Source of the DNA: Actinostola sp. cb2023
Taxonomy: Eukaryota > Cnidaria > Anthozoa > Actiniaria > Actinostolidae
Assembly (NCBI GenBank): GCA_033675265.1
Contig: JAUJYZ010001117.1
Coordinates: forward strand, 434,001-498,000
Direction: 5' to 3'
DNA: 64,000 nt
This document shows positions 24,901-35,545 of the stretch, piece by piece (position 1 is the stretch's first letter; each line of letters begins with the position of its first letter). Position numbers and translations under genes: made by a program. Under the pieces are notes generated by a model. It ran no database searches and had not been told where the DNA came from. It was given only the letters and a program-made list of their open reading frames with translations.

Positions 24901-25315
24901 CCCTGTTCAATTTAATATTGAATTCATAAACAAACAAACAAATAATCAAGCAAATAAATGAATCAAATAATCAAACAAATGAATGAATGAATGAATGAAT
25001 GAATGAATGAATGAATGAATGAATGAATGAATGAATGAATGAATGAATGAATGAATGAATGAATGAATGAATGAATGAATGAATGAATGAATGAATGAAT
25101 GAATGAATGAATAAGTGAAAACAAATTTTTTTTGTTGTTGCAAAATTGTATATGAACTGATACAATTGGTTGGATGAATAAATATTGTTTGTTAAAACCT
25201 GAATTTTCCCTTTTCCCTTGATCACCTCAATTTAAAAATACAAATTTGTCACCATTTAATGTCTTACCAACTGTTCTAGCTTATTTGCTAGCTGATCGTC
25301 TTGATCACTTGACAT
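8570..25315 (-). CDS. Class IIb histone deacetylase (HDAC6 second-domain-like), at least 17 exons
   Basis: Zn-dependent lysine deacetylase. Exons: 25315-25268, 22045-21992, 21410-21323, 20495-20455, 19720-19624, 13238-13167, 12611-12586, 12482-12378, 12088-12020, 11595-11469, 11099-11034, 10792-10733, 10594-10505, 10227-10121, 9886-9819, 8851-8786, 8691-8570. From exon 2 on, every junction keeps frame (about 418 aa). Motifs in order: [17 protein letters not shown] (His pair), [11 protein letters not shown] (zinc Asp and His), [23 protein letters not shown] (third zinc ligand), and [14 protein letters not shown] (catalytic Tyr). The order and wording are closest, from memory, to HDAC6 catalytic domain 2. 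Only one catalytic domain and no ZnF-UBP finger were found. Exon 1 ([16 protein letters not shown], donor GTAAGA) ends in phase 0 but exon 2 needs two preceding bases, so a small exon between 22046 and 25267 is missing from this model. Confidence 0.88.
8852..9818. other. HDAC intron 15 spacer
   Basis: Apart from the MITE at 9457-9775 and a short GAT microsatellite (8867-8888), I see nothing coding. Confidence 0.5.
9457..9775. mobile_element. 319-bp MITE with ~120-bp inverted arms
   Basis: CATTCTCGT..CCAGACCCTTCTCAGC on the left is mirrored by GCTGAGAAGGGTCTGG..ACGAGAATG on the right. The inverted match continues through CGAAGGCTCTGGTAAGAGAC and the ATATTTTCTAACTT region. It is non-coding and lies in an HDAC intron. 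Confidence 0.8.
10775..11033. repeat. Three ~86-bp tandem copies spanning an HDAC intron and exon edge
   Basis: The unit contains the first ~19 bases of exon 12 (as read on the gene strand), its acceptor CATTTAG, the short intron body and the donor-like GTACAG. The copies are nearly identical; the third has one extra base. The normal intron would be about 70 bp, and here it is 241 bp. Confidence 0.9.
11608..11889. repeat. ATGGATGAATGA minisatellite
   Basis: Irregular 4/8/12-bp repeats of GAATGAATGGAT start 13 bp before the acceptor-side edge of HDAC exon 10 and are broken once by unrelated sequence at about 11788-11812. The long [15 protein letters not shown] ORFs on the minus strand are by-products. 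Confidence 0.9.
12681..12980. repeat. AAT/GAT microsatellites flanking a perfect hairpin
   Basis: AAT then GAT trinucleotide runs lie at 12681-12765 and 12846-12978. Between them, 12766-12816 is a perfect ~22-bp-arm inverted repeat (AAGATTACGAGAAGTTGT..ACAACTTCTCGTAATCTT), the look of a tiny MITE that seeded microsatellites. It sits in an HDAC intron. Confidence 0.85.
13266..18960. repeat. 5.6-kb minisatellite, 23-bp unit, ~240 copies
   Basis: The unit is AACCAAGCAGCAAACAAACA plus TCA or CCA, with minor variants (CACACA, GCAAGC, one 26-bp ATTAATC form, a CGTAACC insertion near 18740 and 18790). It fills most of HDAC intron 5 (13239-19623). Because 23 is not a multiple of three and the unit has no stop codon on either strand, long ORFs run through it both ways. 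I treat all of them as artefacts. Edges decay into CAAA-rich repeats at 13266-13340 and 18850-18960. Confidence 0.97.
18961..19623. other. HDAC intron 5, unique part
   Basis: No further repeat or exon was recognised between the minisatellite and HDAC exon 5. Confidence 0.4.
19884..19962. repeat. AAAT microsatellite
   Basis: An imperfect run of AAAT and AAT units inside HDAC intron 4. Confidence 0.85.
20100..20185 (-). repeat. tRNA-derived SINE fragment (Ser/Leu-like)
   Basis: Minus strand reads GGGTAGCCGAGTGG (A-box-like), a long variable region, then GCCTAGTTCAATTCCTGG (B-box-like). No complete acceptor stem is visible, so a SINE is favoured over a functional tRNA gene. Confidence 0.45.
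21070..21292 (-). mobile_element. Decayed copy of the 1-kb TTAA element family
   Basis: Read on the minus strand from 21292, the sequence follows the left ends of the elements at 51864 and 53407 in diverged form: TTAACCCATTGACTCCTACACCGGC, then the CTTTGAAAAATTCTAACTTTC, GATCTCATGGC and AACCTCAAGTAAACTGA segments. Only about 220 bp are clear. Confidence 0.75.
21563..21833. mobile_element. 271-bp MITE in HDAC intron 2
   Basis: AAAGGAGCACTCTCACAG..GATGCATTGCGCGCC on the left is mirrored by GGCGCGAAATGCATT..CTGTGAGAGTGCTCCTTT on the right. It is non-coding. Confidence 0.8.
22107..23786. mobile_element. Mutator-like element, 1680 bp, 9-bp target duplication
   Basis: The ends are inverted repeats starting GGGTCGCTGTAAAACGCGGA (left ~125 bp, right ~92 bp). 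Each arm is built largely from tandem 15-bp units GGATGGACCCTGCGG. TCTCGGGTG is duplicated exactly on both sides (22098-22106 and 23787-23795). A 9-bp duplication with long, repeat-filled terminal arms fits the Mutator (MuDR) superfamily. The interior has G-rich and microsatellite tracts but no transposase, so it is non-autonomous. It inserted in HDAC intron 1, 61 bp upstream of exon 2. Confidence 0.88.
23853..24129. mobile_element. 277-bp Tc1/mariner-type MITE
   Basis: The inverted ends read CAGTGCGACTACACCAACCA and CCTTGGTTGGTGTAGTCACACTG and are flanked by TA on both sides, the usual target for Tc1/mariner. The inverted match continues through GGCCACCCAAACAAATTTT. No ORF of note. Confidence 0.8.
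24980..25112. repeat. GAAT tetranucleotide microsatellite
   Basis: About 33 perfect GAAT units in HDAC intron 1, about 155 bp from exon 1. Confidence 0.97.
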
Positions 25316-26241
25316 AATTTAATTAAGTTTTCTGCTTTCTCCCTCCTAAAAGCAATCATACAATATAATCCTATAAATAATGTTGTACCATTTGAATACA
25401 ATTAAACTACATGAATTATAACATATTCATATCTTTCATTGTACTAACACTCACACCACTTTGGGTTCCATTGGAGCTATTTAGATCTAGTTAGTACAAC
25501 ATTGCAGTCAATAAGGTGCATACTGTGCCGAGTTAACTCATAGAAAATGAGACGAGTAGTCTTATTGTTTTAGTAGAAACCAACTAGCATACTACCTTCA
25601 ATTTTGTACCAATATTTATTGATTTTTCACTTTGTTTTTGTTCAAAACGCCGGCTGTTTCGCTACTCACTATCTATCATGCAATAGATTAGTGAGTATGT
25701 TAGCCAATCAGATTGCAGGATTCGTGATAGTATGCTACAGTCAAACCTCTACTAATGCATGGATCAATTCCAGCTGTTACCATCCCCCCCCCCCCCCCCC
25801 CGGGCTGATCCCTGGGGATTTGTAATTTTTTTTTTCTTGGACTACAAATTCCCTGCCCCTGGACTGCCAGAAATAACAAATTCCCCGCCCCAGGGCAACG
25901 AAAAAGCAACCAACAATTGAATAATATTAAACGGCATGTTTAATAATCAAGCTAGACACCTTTTGGAAATAATTATTGACCATAACAGTAGAGATAAGAA
26001 GTCATATGTGCTTAAACACTGCCTTTTTTTTCAAAGAAAGCCTTTAACTTTGCAAGACCTTGTTTTTCAAGCCAATCGGCGACAAAAGTAGTCTCTTTAT
26101 TGGCGAAATCCATTATTTTGAATTCCTCCATTGATTATACGCTCGGTCAAGTTAACCCGCCCCCCCGCCCCCGGGGCAACACGTTGTTGTACAAAGTCCC
26201 CGCCCCTGGAACACAGGTCCTTACAAATCCCTGGGGTATGC

Positions 26242-26278
<37 letters not shown>

Positions 26279-27587
26279 GGGGATTTGGGGGATAACGGCC
26301 ACCTCCCCACACCGGCCACCTATCTGTAATGGCCAGGGTTTTTTTGTTTTTTGTCCCGGCCACCATCAAGCCCATACATTTATTTGTTTTTAAAACCTCC
26401 ACACAATGGCCACCTCTACACAACAGCCACCTCTACACAATAGCCACCTCTACACAATGGCCACCTCTACACAACAGCCGGCACCTCTACACAACGAACG
26501 ACCACCTCTACACAATGGCCACCTCTGCACAACGGCCACAAAATTTATTCCCGAGGTGGCCGTTGTGGAGAATATAGACACTACATTAGTTTTAGTCCCT
26601 ACTTGTAATTAATATATTCATTCACATGAGATAGATTTCACTCACACCCACACATTGGGTTTCCTGTGGTAGCTATATACGCTCACTGCAGATTTGTCCA
26701 GTTAATAATATTGTTTTTCAACTGTGCAATTTCCAGGTTCCAACTGGAATTTTGGTCGGTACTTGGGCCATCACATTTATTAATGCCATGTAAAATAACC
26801 AGGAAGACCAATGGTAACAAAATTTATAGTCATTGATAATAATTTGAGACAAACTGAAGATAATAAAAAAAAAAGATAATAATAAAATTTATGAGCTGAA
26901 ACTTCGCCCTTTTACTGTTTTTATTTCTGGAGTTCATTTTGACACTGCTGTTCGATTTAATAAGGGGGTTAGGGTCACTTGACCTCTTAGTGCAAGTCAC
27001 CTACTCACAAGTCACAGCTATGTAGTCCATGAGCCAGGTATTTTTTTAGTACCATATCAGACTCAGAAAGGGGGGACCATCAAGATTGAACATCCGCTTA
27101 CATCAATCAGAATAGAAAACATGGATCAGCAGGTTCTCTACTGCATGAAGGAGGGCTTTCCCAGTAACAATATCCTGCACACTTGGACCCTTACTTTCGG
27201 GGAAAAAATATGTATTACTGTGGAATAGTTTTAGGGGGAGTCATGATATTTAGTATCCACTGAAAGTCTGTAGTTTTGGGGGGTCACTGAAAAGCATATT
27301 AAGTTTGAGTGGGGGGCCACCCAAAAAATATTATTTCAAAATGTAAAATCCCCATAACCTGCAAGGCTACTAAAGTTCATTTTCTACTTTCGTCTTATAT
27401 AATTAATGATACAGTTGAGTTTTGTAAATCAGGGCAATAAAGTCTTTATATGTTCAACTCTTCTTCCTATAGCCTGTATCTGCATGTATCCTTGAACTAG
27501 CGTCCTTTGCTGCTGTTCTGATGCTTCGTCGTTACTCTGGTATATCTGTGATTGGTACTTGCCAGAGGTTGACAGGTGCCTTCGGCT
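25316..27587. other. Gene-free repeats with poly-C and poly-G tracts
   Basis: No gene was recognised. A C run lies at about 25784-25801 and a 30+-bp G run at about 26244-26277. Around both, segments like ACAAATTCCC..GCCCC and its complement recur, suggesting one decayed inverted repeat. A 16-18-bp minisatellite (GGCCACCTCTACACAA) occupies about 26395-26535. The rest (26600-27580) shows nothing I can support. Confidence 0.55.
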
Positions 27588-28170
27588 CTAGAGAGCACAC
27601 CATGGTGGCCCTTGTGGAGGAGAGTTACTCTTCTGACCACACCATCTCTTCCCCTGATACATGTATATATGTCTCATGACACGTCCTTTCTTCCATTCAC
27701 CTCTGTTCTTTGCATCTCCATCAATGAGTACTACTTCTCCTACTTCTCCTACATCAGGGTGCTTGCCTATGCCTTTGTTGATACGATGGCTTTCCATAAG
27801 ACTGTCGATGTACTCTTTATTCCATCTCTGCCACACATCTTGTCTCTTGTCCATCAGTCGCGCATATAGATTGGTGTCTTCATGTATCTCTAACTCTTGA
27901 GTATTTTGTCCCCAGATCATGACATTGGGGTCAAAATCTGCTCTTCACCAGCATCACTCGATCTTCCCATACGTTAAGGGACAGTTATTCATGTGTCTTT
28001 CGATGTCCATGATTACTGCTTCTAGTTGCTCAAAGGTCCTTCCCATCATCTTGTATAAGGTATTAGATGTCTAATGATCTCTGATCAATCTCTCATACAT
28101 TCCTCTCCACCATGGGGACCTGGATAGGTTGAACTGCCATCTAACTCGTGCACATTTGACTTTTAAATCC
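27588..28170 (-). pseudogene. BEL/Pao retrotransposon fragment (integrase C-terminus)
   Basis: Reading on the minus strand from about 28170, the first part resembles the end of a Pao integrase core (FNLSRSPWWRGMYERLI), followed by stops and frame changes. The 27920-27588 part is an open frame with the DUF5641-like domain that follows Pao integrases (WQRWNKEYIDSL, then a VVLI..KNRGEWKKGRV block). Gag, protease, reverse transcriptase and LTRs were not found here. It is a 5'-truncated, decayed insertion and cannot be active. Confidence 0.75.
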
Positions 28171-29976
28171 AACATTTATAAATAAGGTAAGTTAAGTCTT
28201 ACATGTAAGCTTATAAGTAACTTATAAGGCTTTATACTAATTATCATGAGTACTCGCCTGATCGACGATAGCGGTGATATTGAAGGTCACGGCGATAACA
28301 AACAACAAAGACAAATTGCCAGAAACCTTTTTAACGGCTTCGACTAAATAGTTCCTATAAAACGAAAAGGTTTCTTGAAGGGACATGCTTACATGCTTGA
28401 TTGCATGACTACGTAACGTCGTAAGCTTTTATTTGTCGGGTCTCATCAGCTTTTTGATATAAAATAACGTAACGTTGCTTACCTTCTAGTTTTATGAACA
28501 AATCAGCATTTAATCATTCCTTTACTCAATGTTTAGCTTCTTGATGGTTTTACGAAGTTATAAATACCCAAAAAGCTGCTATCTCACTGCTGGACTTCGC
28601 TCATTCACCACGGTACGTTTGAACTGGCTTCAGACACACAAAAGGGGAGGGTAAGGGGGTAGGGTCGAGGACATTTTTGTGTGAGGGGGGGAGAGTAAGG
28701 AGTACCTGGAAACTATCTGGACAACTGATATAAATATTGAAAAAGGGTGAAATAAAGTACTATAACTATAGCAAGCTATACATATAACTGATTATAAAAT
28801 AATTTAGATATAACGCGCGCTCTGATTGGTTAATTACTATGTTGATATGAGGCTATGTAAACATGGTTCATGACCTTGAACAACCTTGAAGCGATGCAGT
28901 GGATTTGATTGTAAAAATAACTGACCACAAATGTATTTTTTTTCTGTTGTCAAACATGTTTTATTTACTAAACAAAAGCCATAGAATTACAGTTTTTCTT
29001 GTTTAGTTAAGTTCAAGTTCTATCTAGATGTGATAAACCGAAAATTAATTTTGCAAGAATCGNGAAACTCGACGAATCGTCCAATTATTTTTGTCCACAA
29101 TAAACGAAGAAAGCTAAAGATAACGGCTCAGTTTTCTCAATCACATACTAACCATTTTGTAAGTTATATAGCTACACATATATTTTCTCAAGTGTACGAC
29201 TGAAAATATCAAGAAAATATAGCCGTAAGATTTATACTCACAAAACAGTGAAAACAGAGCGATTCTTGTAGCTACACGGCGGGTTCGCCTGAACATTCAT
29301 ATCTCTAGTAAAATATGTCAAAGAGAAAAAATATCTTGAAATGTCTCAGAAACGTCCATCGTTTATACATTCTTGTCGAGAAAAGCGACGAAAAGATTCA
29401 AAAATACGACAAAAACTGTGGATATTTGGCTACCTGACTTCGTACTTCATTCATCAAGTTGTCAAATATTTCAGAAAGTTTGATGACTCTTCGTCATTGA
29501 TCGTGATTCGGCTCAGCTTTTCTCACTTTTCTTCGTGCTTCGTGTTCACAGGATACAAAAACAAAGTGTAACAAGCATTCTTCTGTAATTTTCTGACAGA
29601 AAATAGCATTCTTCAAATCGTTTTTCGTGTCAAAACCGTAAATGGCACAGATAAAAGTTGTCGAGTCGCTTTGCCATTTTGATTTCTTTCGTGAGATTTG
29701 ATTGCGATGATGGGCGATTGCTGACGCTTTTCAGGAGAATTAAAATTTTGATCACTAAAATCTCGCGTAAATAAAGGAGTTTTACAAAAGAAATCCTTGC
29801 AGTTATTTTATAAAACAAATAGAAAACGCTTTCCCGTGTTTACATAGCCTGATATAAACACTCGGGAAAGTTTGGGAGAAGTCTCGAACTCTGTGTAAAA
29901 CCTCGCCTACGGCTATATCATACGCATGGTAAAGTAGAATATTGTAATTTACACTAGATAATATAAAGAAGTTTAC
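28171..29976. other. Gene-free spacer; one ambiguous base
   Basis: No exon was recognised. A G-rich stretch lies at 28640-28705. The base at 29063 is N, the only ambiguous call I noticed. Confidence 0.4.
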
Positions 29977-31084
29977 CTTGTAGTCTCCCTTTAAATAAAG
30001 TTCGGCTGCTTTCAGATTTTCTGTCGTTCTTGTCTCCCAACTTTTGTCAGCACCGTATTCAACCAGCTTGGGAACTAGGGTTAACATGTCTTCAAATGCA
30101 CGCGTACCATCAGCAGCAAAGTAATCAAGTCCTTGGATAGACTTTCTGACGGACGCACTACATTCAGATAATATACGAAGCATCGTCCTTTCACTAAATG
30201 GTTGGAAGCTTGTTTCTTCGCAATACTTTGAATACTGCTTTGTAATACGTTGTGGTATCAGAGTACGTATAACGTTAGGTACCTCCAGTATTTGACCTGA
30301 AAACAAAGTCAGGTGTTTTTGACCGAAGGGCAGGTCTTGTACCAAATGCGGACAAGAAATGGTCGAGCTGTTTTGGGTCTATTCTGATACGCGATGTTGG
30401 CTAAATAGGAACCGATACTCCTCGACCAATATACAGACGATGCAAATTAGCTTCAGTGTACCGGTATTTAGTTAGGCCTGGAATAAAGGTTGATATTGCA
30501 GTGTAGCTCGCTAAACCAGCCATTATTGACAGGACTTGTCTCCGACCATCCCAACTGACAGCATTCTTGTAAGCCTCTGCTAAGACCTCCAAGTAACGCT
30601 GGTCTGCCTTTGGTAGCTCGTCAATACCAAGAAGCTTACTTGTTGCATTGGATGATGTAAGAGCTTGCCAGAGGTAACCAGCATTGTCAGGAGAGACAGT
30701 TTTTAGCACAGCAGCTACAATTTCGGCGCATCTGTTTGTGTATCGTTGTTTGGTTGATTCACTGATCTCATTCCAGTCGAACCATCGCTTTTGAAGTGGT
30801 GTAGTGTTCACTGCAACTAAATAATCGTTGAGCTTTTGGCGCGGTCCTCTTGAGAATATAACTTCTTCACTCTGAGTAGAAGCAGTACTCGCTGTGTCTG
30901 GGGAGAGGAAGGTCTCGTACGCGTCCAGTAACTTTACTGCTTCTTCACCTGGACTTGACCCATTACTTACAGTGTCTGGAGAGAGTATAAATTCATCGTG
31001 GATCTGTAGTTGAGTGAACGAATCGATCACTCCTTCAGATACATCACTGTCGCTTTCATCAATGACGCTTTCTTTTGAATCTTC
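29977..31084 (-). pseudogene. Decayed exon of an uncharacterised multicopy family
   Basis: A good acceptor (TTCATATAG) at 31085 opens a frame on the minus strand with an acidic start (EDSKESVIDESDSD). Blocks that I remember from a large unnamed gene family in cnidarian and sponge genomes follow: FIPGLTKYRYTEANLHRL, PKQLDHFLS, VQDLPFGQKHL, EVPNVIRTLIPQRI and CSASVRKSIQGLDYF. A donor (AAG|GTAAAC) closes the exon at 29977. The frame is broken by an in-frame TAG near 30402-30404 and a frameshift near 30350. The function of the family is unknown to me; repeat-derived origin is likely. A family search would settle this. Confidence 0.6.
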
Positions 31085-31589
31085 CTATATGAATCAGATA
31101 AAAATAATGGCTCGAAATTAAAACAAGTGCATCCTATCCGACATTTTTTTTTAGACATAACATTTCTGTATTGTACCTTCAAGTTAAAGGCTATTAGCTT
31201 GCTATAGGATGTCGTAATGGAAACTAGAGAGTAAACTAGTATGGGCTGCGTCGGTGTTTAATGATGAATCCAATGGTTGAAACGTCAAGAAATAAAGTTG
31301 TTAAGCCACTTTTATACGGTGTTATAGATTTTCCTTAGGCATTGAATTTGTCATAATACTACTTGCAGGACGCACACAGGGAGCCCAACATAGGACGTTA
31401 CACAGGGAGCCCGACATAATACGCATTGCGCGCGCGCGCTCTTCTACCACAGGAAACCCATCAAAAAAGACGCAAAAAGCAAGAAAAAACAAACGATGCA
31501 CGAAAAACTTACATATAGAAATTGTATAACGTGAGGAATTGAAAATAATACAATAAATAGATATATAGCAAACCAAACCATTGCGCGAT

Positions 31590-31830
31590 GAAAATCGAAT
31601 TCAATCGAACGCAATCACATGATTGGACTCGATTGCATTCGGAAATCGAATGAAATCAAATGGTAAAAAAATCAGATTGTGAATATTCGATTGCATTCGA
31701 TTTTTGAATCGAACATAATCGAATGTTTAATTGCATTCAATTTTCGAACGAATCGGCTTTCAATGGAACGTAATCAAACGTTCGATTGTGTTGGATTAGC
31801 TCCACTCGATCCTAAATTTCAATCGAATGT
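31590..31830. repeat. Degenerate AATCGAATG/CATTCGATT repeats
   Basis: The motif CGATTGCATTCGATT and its complement recur at irregular spacing for about 240 bp, mixing both orientations. This looks like an old, mutated palindromic tandem array. Confidence 0.6.
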
Positions 31831-32128
31831 TCGATTGTCACGGTAGTCAAAAACGACCTCGAAATCGACAATGTTTCGCGTAACAATTTCCATCTTGGAC
31901 GCGCGGCGATTTCTGGAGCCTGGTACCTAATTTACGAATTCAAAAACCGACTTCATTCGGCACCTCGTTATTTATTCGTATTCACTTCGAGATAAAATCG
32001 AATGGCGGGAAAATATAACACTTGCCAAGACCGCCATTTTGATGTCAAACATGGCATGGTTATGGTGCATTTTTGTTGTTTTTTGGCCTCTGTTATTCTG
32101 ACCATTTTCTAATTTTGGTCCTTCTTAA

Positions 32129-33132
32129 GGATACGGTTCACCTTGGCGGGTACGTCTCGGAAAACATTTTTAATTTCCTTATTATTTGACCAATTCCCAT
32201 CAACTTTACATCATTTTAAAGCTAATAGAATGAAGATCGCCATAATACCGTGATATTTTCTTTTAAATTAAAAATGGAGACGTCGCGGGTCATTGTTTTG
32301 AAAACGACCGTCTCCGTTTGACCGAATTAATAGACCTTACGTTACATCCGACTCTATTGATCTTTATACCATATTAATCACGACACTTTGACCTGTCAAA
32401 CCGTGTCAGGCTTTTGTCATATTCGATGTCGATCAAAAGTTATCTTAGTTGAAGTTTAATCAATCATAAATGTTGTTTCTTCTTCAGTTAACACGTTATA
32501 ACTTTTGAGCAAAAATCAAAATCAAAAATCCCTGACACGGTTTTTATCTTCAGTTAGTCTGCTAACTTGTGTCAAAGTTTTAGCAAAATCCATCAAATCT
32601 AAGTACCCTATTAATTCAAAAATATCTTGGTAACTTTGCGAAAACTCAACAAGGAGAAAATGACCTTTGAAAATTTGCAAACATTGTCACGCCACTTCCT
32701 GCAACGGACACCATGCCATCCAATCACGTTCATCCTTCACCACATTGTTTACATTGAGGACGCAGAAATAGTAAGGTCGTATTACTTATTGCTCTCGTTT
32801 GCGCTCAAACTTCAAAGTCTTCGCGAGGCTGCCTGCTACGATCGTAAAATAATAATATTCCGAAATCAAAAAAAGCGAAAACCATTAAATAGGGACAGGA
32901 TCTAGAGAAGGTACCGAAAGAAGCATTACAGGACTCCCGGTCCTAATGGGATTATGACACCAAAGACGTTGTGTTTAGAAATCAGAAATCCGTGTTTCTT
33001 GCGAATATCTCGTAAATAAAAAACATTTTCAACCAGAAAACACTAAAAAATGAAATTTCGATATGAAATCCATCCGTTAGTGACAAAAACAAAAAATCGT
33101 CAAACTTTTTCCACTCAAGGTGAACCGTATCC
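32129..33132. mobile_element. 1004-bp TTAA-flanked DNA transposon (non-autonomous)
   Basis: Inverted ends GGATACGGTTCACCTTG and CAAGGTGAACCGTATCC are flanked on both sides by TTAA (32125-32128 and 33133-33136), the target of piggyBac-like and Kolobok elements. No transposase is present; the 92-codon ORF inside is not convincing. Its ends differ from those of the other TTAA family in this window. Confidence 0.8.
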
Positions 33133-33292
33133 TTAACCGAAGATGCTTTTTTGAGGCTTGTTTTATCTTTTTTAAAGCAAAACAACTCTGATTTTGGACT
33201 TATTACACACGGAAGTTCAATGGATCAATGAAATGGCCTTCTTTTTGTTTTTGTGACTTTTGGTTTCCTCGCGGAGTGTTTTATTTTTCAAA

Positions 33293-34612
33293 ATGCCGCG
33301 ATTTTACGTTGGGCAGTTGATGAAGAAACGGAAGCAGTTGAAAGAAGACGTGGATGACAGCAAGAAAACAATCGAGGAGTTGAATAACGAACTGCGTGAA
33401 AAGGAGAGGGAGATTAGAGCGAAAGATGCAAAGCTACGACGATTGAATGACAAGGTAAGCATGAAGTTCAACGTCAAATTTTACATATTTTTTTCTATTC
33501 AGTAATTAATTTAACCTGAATCAATCAACCGACAGTTGATTATCATTTCGAACATGCAGGTAGAAGCTTTAGTGTTTACATATGGTATGGTATTAGTCAG
33601 ACTTAATCTCAGATCGACATTTTAAATTCATGTGCAATTAAAAATATTTATTATAGGTAGACAGTTTAGTGGTAGAGACAGAGGAGTTAGACAGTATTAG
33701 AAGTGATCTGAGTAAAGAAGAAGATAAGGAGAAGGGACAGTTTTTACCATCGCGCGCGATCAATGAAAGGAAGAAGAAGCCGACTGGAGAGCAGAGTTTG
33801 AAGGGGGCAGGCACAACTGGTAGGAAGCGTAGAAGAGAAACCTGGAATGCAGCAAAGGAAATAAATGGGGGAGAGGAAGGATGACGTTTTGGATTAGTGG
33901 ATACAGTGGACAAGTTAGTCAAGGCAGAGGAGATTATAAACATCATTGAAAAAGCCAAGTGCAAGAACCTAAAGCAGGAAGTTTTCCCCAAGTTGTACAA
34001 AAAGTCTTTGGTAGATTATGAAAAGTCTGATGCCAACATGGTCAGATCAGTGGCAACATATTATAGTAATGGGGGTAATGGGGAAGAAAAAATACTGCTC
34101 CACCTATAAATGTAATTCATATGATTGTAAGATAGGTAGTAAGAAAGCTAGTCGTATAACAGTGGCAGGCTGTCCCATTCCAAAGTTGGTTCCGTATCAC
34201 AGCTGGTTAATTTCTTTTGTCAGTGATATTAACATAGGCACCTTACATAGTGTTCAGGATACTCTCTGTGGGGATTTGGGTGAGAGGCAGAAGGTCATGG
34301 GGGTCTATCGTAACATAGAGGAACTATTATTATGTCTTTGTTCTTTTTATCTTAATAATGATAACTATAATGTTCTGAATTTTGGTGATCCGTTCCATTG
34401 TAGCATTAGGTGGTGATGGAGCTCCTTGTGGTAAGGATGATACCGCTGTAGCTTGGCTTGTCAGTATTTTAAACATTGGTCAGGGAGTATTAAGCAGTTC
34501 TGAAATTTTCCTTCTCTTTGGTGCCAATTGCAATGAGAACTGTTTGCCAGTTAGACGATTTGTTTCACAACTTATGACAGACTCTCTTTACCGTAGGGCT
34601 TGGATTTATTGA
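33293..34612 (+). pseudogene. Broken transposase-like gene with coiled-coil start and GGDGAP motif
   Basis: Exon 1 (33293-33454) starts MPRFYVGQLMKKRKQLKEDV and is a charged coiled coil. A GTAAGC donor joins in phase to exon 2 at 33657. The frame then meets an in-frame TGA at 33883 and continues as LVDTVDKLVKAEEIINI. It shifts near 34085 to a cysteine-containing segment (YCSTYKCNSYDCK), and shifts again near 34385 to ALGGDGAPCGKDDTAVAWLV and FLLFGANCNENCLPVRRF. It stops at 34612 with no downstream domain. The GGDGAP block and the coiled-coil N-terminus parallel the interrupted gene at 44704-63141 (IGGDGAKMS). I take it as a dead relative of such repetitive transposase-like genes. The parent family is not named with confidence. 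Confidence 0.65.
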
Positions 34613-35545
34613 CTAGAAACAAGTTTACAACTGATCACTGCTAACCGAAATACCAACTGACTTTTCACAAGATTACAACGTTATTTGTAGGCAACTATTC
34701 GTAATTCTAGAACATTACAAAACAAACAAGACGTAAGCACGATTTACACATTGCAACAGCGTTTCGTAAGACTAATTGTACTGACGTGGAAGAGGTGTGT
34801 AAAGGTGTTGACATCATGGCTAATGGCTTAGGTCACGCTAGTCATGTAAACACCAGATCCGTTACAGTATTCTTTGGCTGCATGTCTGTTGCTTTCCCAA
34901 AGGAATACTGATTTCAAATGCAAATACGCTTATGCAAAGCTGTTCAGTTGTGTGTAACTTGGAGCCGGTGAAGATGAATATCCGAAGCTTGAGGCTTAAT
35001 ACAAGCTTGCAACGCTAGAAATTACCGGTATTTGTTGTGGAAATGAAGAGCAGCAATCTCAAAGTTTCCTCAAGCCAGTTAGAACGGACGAAATTGAAAA
35101 ACGAGAGAAATAACAGGTGACTTGCAGCTTCAATAAGCTGTGATTTCATTGGCTGGGTGTTCTTCTCTGGTAGTCGTGGTGGTCATCCAATGATATTGTG
35201 CTATTAAATCACGTGTATAGCAAATGGCTCATATGTCACGCGCGCCGTCACGCATGTATTCATGTAGGAGAACATAGACGAGATGGACGATAAAGGTTTG
35301 TTGAAAGCTTCAAATTCCTTTAAAAATCCGCAGAAAATACCTTACATAAGGTAAATCAATTGATGTTTATAAAATTAAATGTTTAAGATAAACTGTTTAT
35401 AAAATATTTTAAAACAGTCGTCGGCCGGTCGCCATATTGGCATTGTGCATCATGGATAATTCTTATATTTGACAAATTAACACATTGTCACAAGTACATA
35501 GACATATAGTTTGAATTTATACAGTGTTTCAAAAACTATGTGTTT
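34613..35545. other. Spacer, nothing recognised
   Basis: No exon or repeat that I can support was seen on either strand. Confidence 0.4.

Noticed and set aside
22046..25267. A missing HDAC exon linking exon 1 to exon 2, for example around 24860-24890.
   Set aside because: The candidate with suitable splice sites contains a stop in the needed phase, and no other candidate was convincing.
33638..34000. 120-codon minus-strand ORF.
   Set aside because: Shadow of the plus-strand coiled-coil pseudogene exon.
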